Source of the DNA: Epiperipatus broadwayi
Taxonomy: Eukaryota > Onychophora > Udeonychophora > Euonychophora > Peripatidae
Assembly: GCA_028023455.1 (NCBI GenBank)
Contig: JAQFVV010000013.1
Location: 12,502,579 to 12,566,578 of the forward strand
Direction of reading: 5' to 3'
DNA length: 64,000 nucleotides
In this document: positions 9,876-21,755 of the stretch, piece by piece
Position numbering within the stretch: the first letter of the stretch is position 1
How the letters are laid out: each line of letters starts with the position of its first letter
The notes under the pieces: generated by a model
Told to the model about the DNA's origin: nothing
What the model saw: the letters and a program-made list of their open reading frames with translations, nothing else
Databases searched by the model: none
Made by a program: the position numbers and the translations under genes

Positions 9876-12800
9876 AATTTAAAATAGTGGAAGATCTTCT
9901 CTCATTTATATTACTATAGGACAAATTTCTATTTACCCTTCCCATAAAAGATAATTAAGCAGGATATTTTAGAACTTCCTGCCAATCAGGTCACACTACT
10001 TCAGAATATCAAAATGTATTACATGTGGTCAATTTAATATATTGCTACGTGTAAGTTCCACACTGAAGAATCCATCATGACTCTAAATGGTGACTCATAG
10101 CAATTCAAATAAAAATCAATAAATTATATCATATATTTGATACTTCCATGAATGTATATGCTCAAAAAGACACTGTGATTGAAATTAAATTGGAAAACCA
10201 ATCTAACAGGCTTCAAACAAGAAATAGCAAAAATTCGATCATCTGAAGATATCAAAGCCATTAATTTTATTATTAAATACAATTATTAAATTAATATCAA
10301 ATCTAACAAAAAATTGAAAACAGACTTCTTTTATCAATTCATCTGATAAACAGAAGATGCTTTCATGCAGTTAAAAAATAAAAAAAAATAGAAGGCAAAA
10401 TCTAAACACTGGACAAGAACATTAACGATGAATGCTATTTAGAAAACATGAAAACTGGAATAAAAATTAATGATAAAAGTAAAAAACCATAGAATTATGA
10501 AAATAATTAAGTTTTATAAATAAACATAAAACATTTTCTGTCAGAAATTAGAAAAGAATAGTACCTGTGGCTTAGTTTGCTCAAGACAATATAATTTTAT
10601 TGAAAGTCATTTCTATTAATTCATGCTATATTTACAATTATATACAAATTCAGTTAATGGATACTTTAATATATAAGATAATTTTCACTTCTTGTAAATG
10701 TACACAATATTTATAAAAATATAGTTTTAATAACAATTATGTATGTCTATTTTTTAATTAGATTTAAAATAAAATGAAAATTTAAGGCAATATGAATAGT
10801 GAATTTCACTAAATAATCCAAGTTCCTGATTAAATAAAAAAAAAAGTAATTATTTTAGAGTACATGAATAATATATAATTGCAAAAATAGAAACCAAAAT
10901 TTTATTATCACTAATTGGAATTATTAATGGTTAACTATAATAAAAAAAATATCTTGCAAGGTTTCACATTATATAATAAAATATAGTAAATTTAGGACCA
11001 AAGAGAAATCATTATATTAAATTTACTCAAGGATTAATTATGTATAATGATAATGAATTTTTTTGATCAGTGAAATCGAATGTTATTCATATGCAGATTT
11101 GAAAGAAACTGCTGAAGATAGAATGAAGTGGCTACAATGACAAGGCATTGCCTTTAGAAGCTGATATAGAATGATCTTTTATTATTAAATTATTTTATTG
11201 TACAGAAACGTAATATTTAATTTGTTGTTGTCAGGTGATTTTCTTTATAAGATTATGTAGACATAGACTGCTAAGAGTAATAAGCATTTGTTCTCAATTA
11301 TTGTTATAATCCTTTACTTTTAATATTGATAACATTACTAAGTGTAAATTCTTTAATGATAAATAAACTTATTTTAACACGACACCAATATGATATTGCT
11401 ATTAGAAACAAGCTTCAATTAATAAGCAATTTTGCTAATTAATAAATAGGCATATACTAAATATTTTTTGTTTCTTTAATTTTATTTATAAGTGGGTGTA
11501 TAGGTTAATCTATTTATTGTAAAAAATTAAAGATGACTTAAGAAATTTTGTTTGGATAAAAGAAGTTTTTGATTTATAGATATTCTAATTAATGGTATTT
11601 TATTCATTTCTATATAAAAAAAACTATATAACAAACATTTCTTAATTCATATTTTCTAATTCTCTGTCATATTATTTCCAAATCTACATTTTCCTTTTTT
11701 AAAATATCTAACAAAATAACTCAGTCAAAAGCCTCAAAATTAATGAAACAAATAATAACTCCATTCTCATTCTATAATCATCTCTCAACAATTCTTCTCA
11801 CTATTCCTACTGCATTCTTGCTACTCTACTTTTTTTAAATACACATTGTTTTTAAAGATTAAAAATCTTTTAACATACTATAATATGTGTATATAATACT
11901 CTAAGTTATATCTCAGCTGTATGTAAGATTAAATTTGTTAGCTTGTTTTAAAATCCTCATACTTTACAGTAGAGTTTTCCATTAAAAAAAAAAATGACAA
12001 AAAAAAAAAAAAATCTATTGACTACTCTACGAAGTTGTAAAATATACCACAAACAACTAATTTCCTAAAACCTTTCCACTTATGATTTATTACTTCAACT
12101 AAAATTTCATCAAATCTTTGCACTTTATCTGTTTTCATCTCACAGTTTTTCATTTCCAATCCCCTTAGATATAAACAATTTTATTCTTATCTACCTTACT
12201 TTTTATATTTTTATTATTATAGATGAAAGTTTATTTTTTCTCATATAATTAATTTACATACTCTTCCTATCTTTTCCATACAACTACCCTCAATAAGATA
12301 CAAACACCATTCTTTGCTTCACGGATGTTTCAGTGCTTTGGCTACTTTTTCATCCAAAGAATTAAAGTAATCTTTTTTATATGAGCTTGTATTCTACTAT
12401 ATAAGCCCTTCTAGTTATATCTATTTAGCTTTACATGTACATGTCTCAACTTATCATTAAGCTTTATAGATATAATTTTTTTTACCTATTTTTGTATATA
12501 TTTATATTTTTTCATCTTCTTTTATAATTATTTTTGCTCTTTTATTCTTCCCAAAATTTATTTTTGAGTTGCAATTTCTTTAAATTTACTTTAATATTTA
12601 CAATTTTTTATCAGAATTTACATTATCATGAACCCCCCCCCCCCCATTATTAATAACTTTTTTTCTTCTTTTAAATCAAAACATCTTACAGTTTTAAATT
12701 TAATTTTTGATTCTACTATGACTTGTCTGGATCAATGTCATCTCTAATATGTTCACATGAATTGTTAATGCTTAAATTTTTGTGAATCAAAAAAACAATG

Positions 12801-12990
12801 CAATTAAAATCTGTTCTAATCATTTGCAGCTTTTCATATGGAAATCCTTCTCTTGGAATTTTAAAATCATATATTAATTATTCCTGTGTTATTGCTATTA
12901 CACAATTTTTCTCGTTTCTTCAAATAACTTTTTTGCCTTGTAGATCAAGCATTTCAATTCCATATTACCTCTACAAAACTATTTTTATAT
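9876..12990. other. AT-rich stretch, no supported gene
   Basis: No exon is supported. A plus-strand patch near 11095-11160 (AAAGAAACTGCTGAAGATAG and following) reads like a decayed C-terminus of a LINE reverse transcriptase. The strand asymmetry at 11700-12560 also suggests old LINE remains, but neither is convincing. A run of 13 C lies at 12633-12645. Confidence 0.5.
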
Positions 12991-12999
12991 TCAATGTTT

Positions 13000-14054
13000 G
13001 GTTCTCGTCTTATAGGTAAAAACGCCGCTCGATGGCACCATTTTCGCACTAAAACACATAAAAATGCCGTTTCTGCGGCCGACACGTTTGAACCTGCGTT
13101 TTCTATAATACAACTTTTTTATAAGACTACAGATTGCAGCCGCTATGTCGCGTTGCAGTACAGCATGTATGTCGCATCGCAGCAAAAAAATTTTCCAAAT
13201 TCGCACAATTTATAAAATTGTTACAGCTTGGTGAGAGGGTGTGTATTTGAATTGGATGGAAATGTTGTTTTCATTGGATTTTTTTTAATTTTAAATTATT
13301 GAAATGTTCAGATTTTGTAAAGTAATAATTATCAGACTTTTTACAACGTATTGTATTGAAGTTTTAATTGGGAAAATGTTGACAAGATATATGTGTAAAG
13401 TGAGTTGGAATTAGGTAACGCGTCAAATAACGTACTGTTCGTAACATTCCACGAGACAAACAAGATTCTACCGTGTGTATATTTTTGAAGTAAAAAAGAG
13501 CGGTAACACAAAAATATCCAGTAAGAAAAGTACAATTCTGCATGTTTTTTTGTAAATTTCATAAAAAGCACATATTATAAACATGGTTAATAAGTAAAGA
13601 AGACATTTATATGTGTTTGTTGTTGTTTAAAAAAGTTTTACTTTCTTTCTTTTCTATGACTATGGTTACGATTTTGATGTTTTTTATTTTAGCATTACAA
13701 ACAACAGAACACTAACCCTAAAACTAACCCTAACAACTTTGACAAAAAAAAAAAAGCCGTAACCCCAGTAAAAAAATATCCGACAGAAAATTGATTTTTC
13801 TAATAAAGCAAAATAAAAAACACGAATCAAATTGTAATTTGTTTATTTTATTTCACATTTATTATTATCATTTAATTTTTATATGTTAATAAAAAATAAT
13901 AGTTAAAAAAGACGATTTTGTTTTGTTTTTATTTTCGCATTACAAAAAACACATCAAAATGATTAAAATCAACGGCCCGGGAATGGTCGTATTTTATAGT
14001 TTTAGCGTGAAAACGGCGCCATCGAACGGCGTCTTTATCTATAAGACAAGCACC
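13000..14054. mobile_element. TIR element E4
   Basis: A 1,055-bp element. The left end is GGTTCTCGTCTTATAGGTAA and the right end, reverse complemented, is GGTGCTTGTCTTATAGATAA. Both continue into ACGCCG, then TCGATGGC(A/G)CC. The flanks TCAATGTTT (12991-12999) and TCAATTTC (14055-14062) look like a decayed 8-bp TSD. The left part carries AACACATAAAAATGCCGTTT followed by a CTGCGGCCG block, closely resembling the same position of element 14862-16416. The motif TTTTATTTT(A/C)GCATTACAAA occurs twice in the right half (about 13682 and 13928). No coding sequence is visible. Confidence 0.75.
13713..13736. repeat. Short telomere-like tract inside E4
   Basis: The sequence contains ACTAACCCTAAAACTAACCC followed by TAAC, which amounts to two to three degenerate CCCTAA units. 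It is too short to be a telomeric array. Confidence 0.5.
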
Positions 14055-14062
14055 TCAATTTC

Positions 14063-14853
14063 AAAATAATTTATTATTTGTTCAGTAGAGAAGTAATGAG
14101 TTTGAATTAGAATATTGAAACATTCTCAAGAAAGCTTGATAAATAATACGATATTACACCAATTAAAAAAAAAAAACTTGGGCTAGAATCACTCTCCCTG
14201 AGGAGTGAAGGAAGGCAATTGCCCTGGACTCGGACCACAGCAAGCTCTACAGAGTGACTGCCTTGCAACAGTGTAAAAAGAATATAGCTATGTACAGATA
14301 AACACATTCAATTGTATCTAATAAATTTTAATTTATTTTAATAAAAAAAAAACAACATTTCTATAGCAGAAAAATGTTTTCTACAAGGAATTAATGATTT
14401 AAAGAAGCTTTATTAATAGAATAAAAGTTATGTTACGCTTCTAATTTGTGTGTGAGGGGAGGGGAGCAACGTTATTAGATGTACAAACCAGAAATGATGA
14501 AAAATCTGCATTAGAAATAAATAGGAAAAGATTAAATATTGTAGATCTTTGAGAAACAATGTTTGTGGAGTGTGAAAAATATAGTTCTAGTGATAAACAA
14601 TAAAGCATTTGAATAAGTTTTGTCAAGTTTGTTAATAGGTACCTGCACAATCACTAGATCTCTTGTAACAGATTTCACTTTCACCAGAAATAATTACAAA
14701 ACTGCTATTTGACTTTAGTTCTAAATAATGCCTACTCCAATAAATCATCTAAGAAAGTGTATTTTTTCAGACCCCACAACTCTGTTTCCCGTAGACATAT
14801 AATGTCTAACAATTTCCTATTATATTTTTAATAACAGATTCTTTGTTTATTTA
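14063..14853. other. Spacer with a GC-richer patch
   Basis: The spacer between E4 and E3 is AT-rich except for 14175-14275, where GCAATTGCCCTGGACTCGG and CACAGCAAGCTCTACAGAG stand out. I could not assign that patch to a gene or repeat family. No exon boundaries fit it. Confidence 0.4.
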
Positions 14854-14861
14854 GTTTAATC

Positions 14862-16416
14862 GGTAGTCATTTGGGATCCGGGCACGGCCACCCGATGGTG
14901 TTGTTTATGTATCAAAACACATAAATAATGTCGTTTACTGCAGCCGGCCTTACGGCTAATACAACATTTAATATTGTATTAACCCATTTCGCAGGCCGCT
15001 TTACATGACATTGCACAAAAATATTATGGCCTGTTGTTGTGCTTCGAAACTATTTACGTGTATTTGTTCTATTCATAGCTGATTACCGTATCGCTTGAAG
15101 GTGTTTTAATTTCAAGTCTGTATAACTTTTCAAATCTCCGTAATAGAGTAATGTCATTTATATTTAAATAATGTTGTTAATTACTAATAATTGTCAGATG
15201 GTCCCCACCCTTCCCTAAAAAAATGTTAATATATAAAAAATTGGCAAAGTGTATGTTTGAACACGCTTCGACAAAGCTCACAGCATGGAAAATATACGAG
15301 ATCAATAAAAAGTCTGAGAAGAACGTGCAATTTTTCAATCTTTTCAGAAATGTCGAGTACAAAAAGTGTGTTCTTTTTTCAAGCACATAATGTCCTCCCA
15401 AATACCATACTTTTTATTACATCAATAAAATAATAAATAAGTTCAAAAAGTCCAAAGTTTGTTTACTTTTTTTTTTTTTCCATTTCATTAGAAATTGAAA
15501 AGTATTTGGATTATCTTTTTTGCAGTGGGTTAAAATAAATGACTATTTTTGTTGACTTTTTGTTAATAATAACAAAGCCTCCCAAAAAAGCAGTTTATTG
15601 TAGAAGGAAAAAAAAAAAAAAGGTAATTGAAACGAAATATAAATAAAAGTAAAAAGTGAGAAAAAGTTGTTGGAAAAAAGAGAAATTATTGACTTTTTGT
15701 TACAATTATTTTTCCGAGTCTGGGTGGAGGTTTGAAAACAATTTTTTACCCCCAAAAAACACAAAAGTTACTTTTGATTTAATAAGAAGAAAAACAATTC
15801 CCAAATAATTTCATTATATTTTTTCAACAGGGTTAAAACAAGTAGGGTTAAAATAAATTACTATTTTTTACTTTTTGTTAATAATAACAGTACAAAAGCC
15901 CCCCAAAAAGCTGTTTATTGTAGAAGCCACAAAAAAAAAAAAAAAAAGACTAATTCAAATGAAATATAAATAAAAGTAAAAAGTGAAAAAAAAGTTGTTT
16001 AAAAGAAAAGTAAAATTATTGACTTTATGTTACAATTATTGATCTGAGGGTGGGGGTGTGGATTTCAAAACAATTTTTGAACCTCAAACAACACAAAAGT
16101 TAATTTTGATTTAATAACACAAAGAAAAACAGTTTAGTCAACCAAAAAAAAAGGTAAAACAAAGTCGAAACAAGTCCCAAATAATTATACCATTATATTT
16201 TTTCGGAAGGGTTAAAACAAGTTTTTTCGTCAGTCCAAAGTTTTAAAATTCAAAAAAATAAACACAAAATTAAATTATCAAAATTTGTTTGGATAAAAAA
16301 AAATGTCAGATTAAAAAAAAAAAAATGAATATAAAAATTTGTTTAATAAAAAAGAAAAAAACATGTTCTATAAGAAAAAAGTTGTGGCGGCCGTGCCCGG
16401 ATTTCAGATGATTACC
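14862..16416. mobile_element. TIR element E3 with 8-bp TSD
   Basis: A 1,555-bp element flanked by a perfect 8-bp direct repeat, GTTTAATC (14854-14861 and 16417-16424). The left TIR reads GGTAGTCATTTGGGATCCGG. The right TIR, reverse complemented, reads GGTAATCATCTGAAATCCGG. Both continue GCACGGCC(A/G)CC. The left subterminal GATGGTGTTGTTTATG and AACACATAAATAATGTCGTT match the equivalent region of E4. The right half is A-rich and largely a two-copy tandem repeat. No open frame encodes a recognisable transposase. Confidence 0.88.
15528..16220. repeat. Two-copy tandem repeat in E3
   Basis: Unit 1 starts near 15528 and unit 2 near 15844, both with GGGTTAAAATAAAT. They share GACTTTTTGTTAATAATAAC, CTGTTTATTGTAGAAG, GAAATATAAATAAAAGTAAA and ACACAAAAGTTA in the same order. 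The units are roughly 315-375 bp long. Confidence 0.85.
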
Positions 16417-16424
16417 GTTTAATC

Positions 16425-19400
16425 AACTAATACCCCCCCCCCCAATCTAAACACAATATAATACTTAATCTACTAAATAAAACTCCATCAAATGGTCAAT
16501 CCCTAATGGAGAACCTTTTTGTCCAATGACAAATTGTATTTTATTTATTTATTATATTTCTTTTATATTATTTTTAATGTATTATAAAAGATAGTTATTA
16601 TATCTTATTTAATCAATAAACTTTCTAGAGAATACTTTAATGCACTAATTCAAAACAGGAGAGGATGTATAAAAATGCTGTTACAAAAAAAAATGAGAGC
16701 AGGTAAAGATTAGATAAAGCAATAATTTATTTTCAAAAATAAATAATATTTAGAATAAAAGTCAGATGGAAATAGAGTGAACCTAGTAAGAAGTTAATTG
16801 AGAATATTAATAATGTGAAAAATAAGGATTATATAAAAAAAAAAATATGAAAATAACAAAGAACTTAAAAAAACTCAATGAGTTTGTACTAAAATCCTTG
16901 GGTGATAGCGAGTTAGTAAAGAAAATGTGATTCATTCAAGAGTTTAGTTCATGAAAAGTTAGATAGAATGACAGATACAGAATTTAATATAAGAAAAGGT
17001 AAGATTTAAAAAAAGAAAAACAAAATAACTAGGTAATTTGCTAGCTTAAATGTTAAAATGCATGGGAAGATTAGACACTGATTTTTAAAAATGCTTTAAT
17101 TAATAAAATTATGGACGATAATAAGATTCCAAATTAATAGAAAGTTGAGAAAATGAGATTATTATTATTATTAAAAAAAAGATTTTAGACTGATATCTAG
17201 GTGTATATCAGAAACAATAACTTCCTTAATTTATAATATATATATAGTCGTGACTAGAGATAAAATATGAGTAGAAGATTATAAAATTGTAAAAGAGATT
17301 CAAGAATGAATTTTGTTCAAGAAAATATAAAGAGGATATTTTTGAAACTATCGAAATAGATCTGGAGTTATTGAAAATGATTAAGGGGCCTTTATAAGGA
17401 TAATTTTTTAAAATATCAATTTCCCTAAATACTAATTATAAATCTGTGGAAATACGAAATTACACCGAAATAAGAATGTTCATTATCACTTTCAGTATTT
17501 ATTTTGATTCTAAGAGAATAGAAGATTGATATAAAAAATATTGAATATATAAGTGGGGATTCCCACAGTAAAGCCAGAAAAATTTATAATATGGCAGCTC
17601 TCTTTTTTTGTATATGATAAAGCATTTTTTGAAAACAATGTAAAAAGGACTATTATTTGAGAGATAGAAAGAAATATGCAAAGTAAATTCAGTGAGAAAA
17701 ATCTAATAAAATTTGAAAATGGAAAATGTCTTAAGAAATGGAGGAGTAGAAAAATTCTTAAGAAATGTAAGTATTGGTATTTAAATGGAAAAAGGAATTA
17801 TACAAATAATTGGGAATTAAGAATCGAGAAAGAAAAAAAAAGGAAATAAAATTAATTAAAAATTACTATGTTTTTAATATAATAAGCATAAAGCTGATAG
17901 AATAATTTGGAAAAGGATGGTGGTACATGCAACAACATGTAGAAATGAATCACTTGGTATGGGTCAGGAATTCAAAAAGTTAAATAAAGTAATAAAAAAA
18001 AAGAATGCATACAAGTTGTAAATTGTGGATAGCAAATGAGTTATTCGAGGAAAAATAGGATATATTCAGTTTTTAATGAGGGAAATTAAAAGCAAATTAG
18101 AAATGTTTGGAAAGTTACATATATAAATGAAAATAGATTAATAAAAATAGTGTTTAATAGGATTGTATGGAGAAAACAATTAACACTTTAGATAAAATGG
18201 TTTTACATATGCATTCATAGGAGTTATTTCTCTGTATTTATATAAAAATTGGATAAACATGAATAAAAGATATTACAAGAACATAATTATGAGGCATGAG
18301 TTATGAAAAATGAATGAAATAAAAAAAAAAGAATTGGAATTATATAAGAATAAAAAATATATTAAAGATGAAAAGACATATGATAACATTAGATGCAACT
18401 TATTGTTATTTAATGCAGAAATCAACTTTAGTAAACCTTTATTTTTTGAGTGTAGGTTGTCAAAATAGCATCAGAATATATTGAATGGATAGTGGAAAAA
18501 ACATAAAGGAAATAAAAAAAATTTTATGATTTTTTAATTTTTTTTTTTTAAGGAATGTGAGAATATTATAATTGAATTAATGAAATAGATTTTATTAAAA
18601 TGGAATAGGAGGTGGGGGGGGGGGTTAAAAAAAAGAGATAAAGCGAGAATAATAATTTAATAATAAAAAATAAGATATAAATAAGCTTACTATGATATAT
18701 AATGATTCAGAAGAGGAAATATTGATTTAGCTAATAGGGTTGCTAAGCAAAAAGCCTATACAGAGAAACTTCTGATTTCATTGAAGCAAAAGCTATTTAC
18801 ATCATATCCAATACATTAGCTTGTAAGTAAACCAAATAAATAAGTCATTCTGGAGAATATCAAAAACATTGTGCATATTTTTATTATTAATTTTAAGAAT
18901 GGATTGTCAAACATTCTTAATTCAGTCAAACTTTCATATAAAGATGACTGTTCTAGGACATGAAAAACATAATTTCAAAATCTAACAGACAATAGAAAAT
19001 GTATTAAAATATCATAAGTATATATATTCATTAACATACAAGTATTTCTCTAATAAAAACAGACTCCAAAATTTCATCAAGCTGTGTTTATATAATAATG
19101 AACATTTTATAGATATATTTTACAACACAAGATTTTTTTTTTTTCTTTAAGCTTTTACTTAAACAATCATTTTACAAAATATAGAATAAATTTTATTTTA
19201 TGTTTTCTTTATGCTTCCTTTACTACAAAGTTTCATAGTTATTTAGTAGTTTTATCACTTAATTGTTGTCAAAACTAAGCATACTTAAATTCAATTTCAT
19301 GTGGATGTGTCTTATTTCCTGATATAAGATATGCAACTATTATTCCAATTTCTATTGTAATGAAAACAATTATGCAGTTTTAAATCATAAATTGATCAGC

Positions 19401-19567
19401 CAAGAATGTAAATAAAAAAAGGAGAATAATTTAAATCTCATTCAGTAAATACTATTTTATGCTTCTTAAAAATATTTCTTGTTCCTATAGCACCAACTTT
19501 TCTTTTAATATTTTAATTCTTCTTCATTGTGATTAAAATTAATTTTGAAATAATTAGTCATACTTAC
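16425..19567. other. A-rich DNA, possible decayed retroelement
   Basis: The plus strand of about 17000-18540 is A-rich and purine-biased in the manner of an old LINE reading rightward. One stretch around 17085-17175 translates to fragments reminiscent of a reverse transcriptase (ALINKIMDDNKIPN), but stops are frequent and no catalytic box survives. I see no convincing Rsf1 exon here on the minus strand. A run of 11 C is at 16433-16443 and a run of 11 G at 18614-18624. Confidence 0.35.
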
Positions 19568-19713
19568 TAAAATCTAAATCATATTTTCGGCGAGATCTTC
19601 TACTTGATTTGTTTTTTCTACTACTTCGTCTTCTATAAGATTGATCATAAAATCCATCACTATTTTCAGAAGCCTCTTCTTCTGGCACCACATCAATTTC
19701 TGAAGCAGATTCA
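19568..19713 (-). CDS. Rsf1: Rsf1 exon (last one visible), 48 codons
   Basis: Minus-strand exon of 146 bp. The acceptor is TTTTGTAG at 19714-19721 and the donor is GTAAGTA at 19561-19567. It encodes an acidic stretch (ESASEIDVVPEEE, SENSDG) followed by an arginine/lysine/serine-rich stretch (YRRRSSRKNK, SSRRSRRKYDLDF). Incoming phase: one base (T) completes AG|T, serine, with the previous exon. Outgoing phase: one base (A) is left over. Acidic-then-basic composition at this point, after a RRLNDLD-type segment, matches the C-terminal region of Rsf1. The protein should continue with further low-complexity acidic/basic exons at lower coordinates, which I could not find. The overlapping minus-strand methionine frame (19574-19768) is a different reading frame and not real. 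Confidence 0.8.
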
Positions 19714-20879
19714 CTACAAAATAAAATCTTATATGAAAATTTAAAATAACATTTAACAGGTTATACACACATATTTTATTAAAAATTTGTATTTTCCAAT
19801 AAAAAATCCCACCAAGTCCTAGAAATAAGTTATGATATTATTAAGGTTACACAGAGACTTAATTTATAATTATTTAAATTACATAAATAGCAATCTGCAA
19901 TTATACACTACATATTTAATTATTAATATAACTAGATACTGATTTATTAACTAATAATTATATAGTAAGTGTATCAAAATTGACTTCTTAAAAAATTTCT
20001 GAACTCCACTCAGATATGATCTCCAAGAAGTAACAATGAACTAAACACAACATTACAAATTATGGCATGAAATTATTGGAGGAAAAATACTGAAGAGATT
20101 TTTTTTAAAAAGAAATCCATTCTTACAATTTTTTTTTTTTTAAAAAAGCTCTGAAAAAACTGTGTTTATGATCCCATGAAAACAGTACCTACTTTTAAAT
20201 TTATTCTTATTTTCTATGAAATATTTTTTCTTTGCTCAATAGGAAGGTTTTCAATGACGCTAACATAGCACAACAAAAAAATAGAACAGAGCAATATTTC
20301 TTTTAGGCATATGGCAAGTTTTAAACCTTATACATGGAAGAATTTCTGTCAAATAATCATAACCAATAATTTTTTATCCATGCTAGGTAAAAAAAAGAAT
20401 ATGACACCAGGGTTTTTCTTTTATATTTAATTAATTATCTTTATTTCAATGTTAGGAAAACATATGAATAATAATGAAATATTAAACACCTTTGCAAAAA
20501 AGTAATCAAATTTAACAGAAAAACAACTCATATTTTCAATGCCAAGGTGCATAAATATTATTCGATAACAATAAAAATATCAGCAAATAATGACAAAATT
20601 GGAACTTCTTGAGGAAATGAAGAAAAGATAAAATGTAATTGAACTCAGATGACAATAATATTGGCATCAATAAGGGCTTTGAATGTTCAATCATCAGATT
20701 TTCAATGATACGGATGTTTGAAGGGTTGAAAATGGAGAAGATTGAAGCCTGTCCATTAAAGTTTGAAGATTTGCTATCTTAATATAAACCGAACACTGAT
20801 TATATATGTGTGTGGGTGATGATCTGGACCAATGATGAGTGCTGGTTTAGTATGAAATATGTATATCTTTTTCACGTGT

Positions 20880-20965
20880 ATGTGGTCATAGGTAATGGTT
20901 GTATAAGATGGAGTGGATAGCTGTAGGAAGCTTGAAAGTCTGAGTTCAAATCCCTTCTAATTACA
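20880..20965 (+). repeat. tRNA-like SINE head, degenerate
   Basis: AAGATGGAGTGGATAGC resembles a pol III A box, and GAGTTCAAATCCC about 30 bp downstream fits the B box consensus GGTTCAAATCC. There is no clean cloverleaf. It looks like the 5' end of a tRNA-derived SINE rather than a functional tRNA. Confidence 0.4.
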
Positions 20966-21396
20966 TTAAATTCAGTGTAGACAATATACTTATATTTAAA
21001 TATTTCTTTACTTTAAAATATTTAATTAAAAAAGAATATGTCCCCTCTTCTTCCTTTCTGATACATTTCCGAGATGCTAGGTAAAGAGAATATAATTCCA
21101 AAATTTAAGATCATAAATCAGAAACTAGGAATAGAATTCTTTCCAATTTTAAACTAGTCCAAAAAAAATTTGAGAAAGACTAAGAATAAGAAAGAAAACA
21201 GAATTTATATAATTCTAGAATTTGAAATCATAGTTGTAATATTTATTATAGTGAAAATACATACTTTTATGAATCAAGAAAATATTTTCAGAAATAATTT
21301 CTTTGATATAAATTAAGGATTCAGAATTTAATACTTCTTAAACATTAAGCAAATATATGAAAATTTATATATAAACCAAATTACTCTTACTCAAAG

Positions 21397-21755
21397 AGCA
21401 ATACAGAGACTTTAGACCACTCAAAGAAGTATGGAGAAATGCATATTAGGAATAACAAAAAGATATTGAAAATGCAATATATGGGTAAAAGAACATTGTT
21501 GAAAGAATTAAAAGACTGAAGTGAAGTTGGACTGAACATATTTCTAGACGAGATAATAGATGAACAATTGAAATCTTAAATTGGATTCTAAGAGACTGTA
21601 AAAGACCCAAAAAGAGACCACATGTGAGATGGATGGATGAAATAAGAAAATGTGCAGGGGTGATGTGGAGAAGAGGCTAGAAATAAGAGAAGATGGATTG
21701 AACTTGGAGACACCTTCATTCTGCAATGGACTGATAATAGTTGACAATGATGATG
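21397..21755 (+). mobile_element. 5'-truncated RTE LINE with 13-bp TSD
   Basis: A 359-bp plus-strand fragment homologous to the 3' end of the RTE copies at 50.7 and 63.3 kb. It encodes a decayed reverse-transcriptase C-terminus (an RRDNR.TIEILNWIL-like stretch, KRPKKRPHVRWMDEIRKCAG) and ends in the common 3' tail GACAATGATGATG. A perfect 13-bp direct repeat, ACTCTTACTCAAA, flanks it at 21384-21396 and 21756-21768. This is the typical result of target-primed reverse transcription with 5' truncation. Confidence 0.88.

Noticed and set aside
14175-14275. GC-richer patch as an exon or structural RNA
   Set aside because: No splice sites, conserved motif or stable fold was recognised. It is left as unassigned.
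19574-19768. Minus-strand 64-codon methionine frame
   Set aside because: It overlaps the Rsf1 exon in the wrong frame and runs through its acceptor.
20880-20965. Functional tRNA gene
   Set aside because: A and B boxes are recognisable but no cloverleaf with paired acceptor and anticodon stems can be drawn. The same applies to 60212-60290 and 63893-63955.
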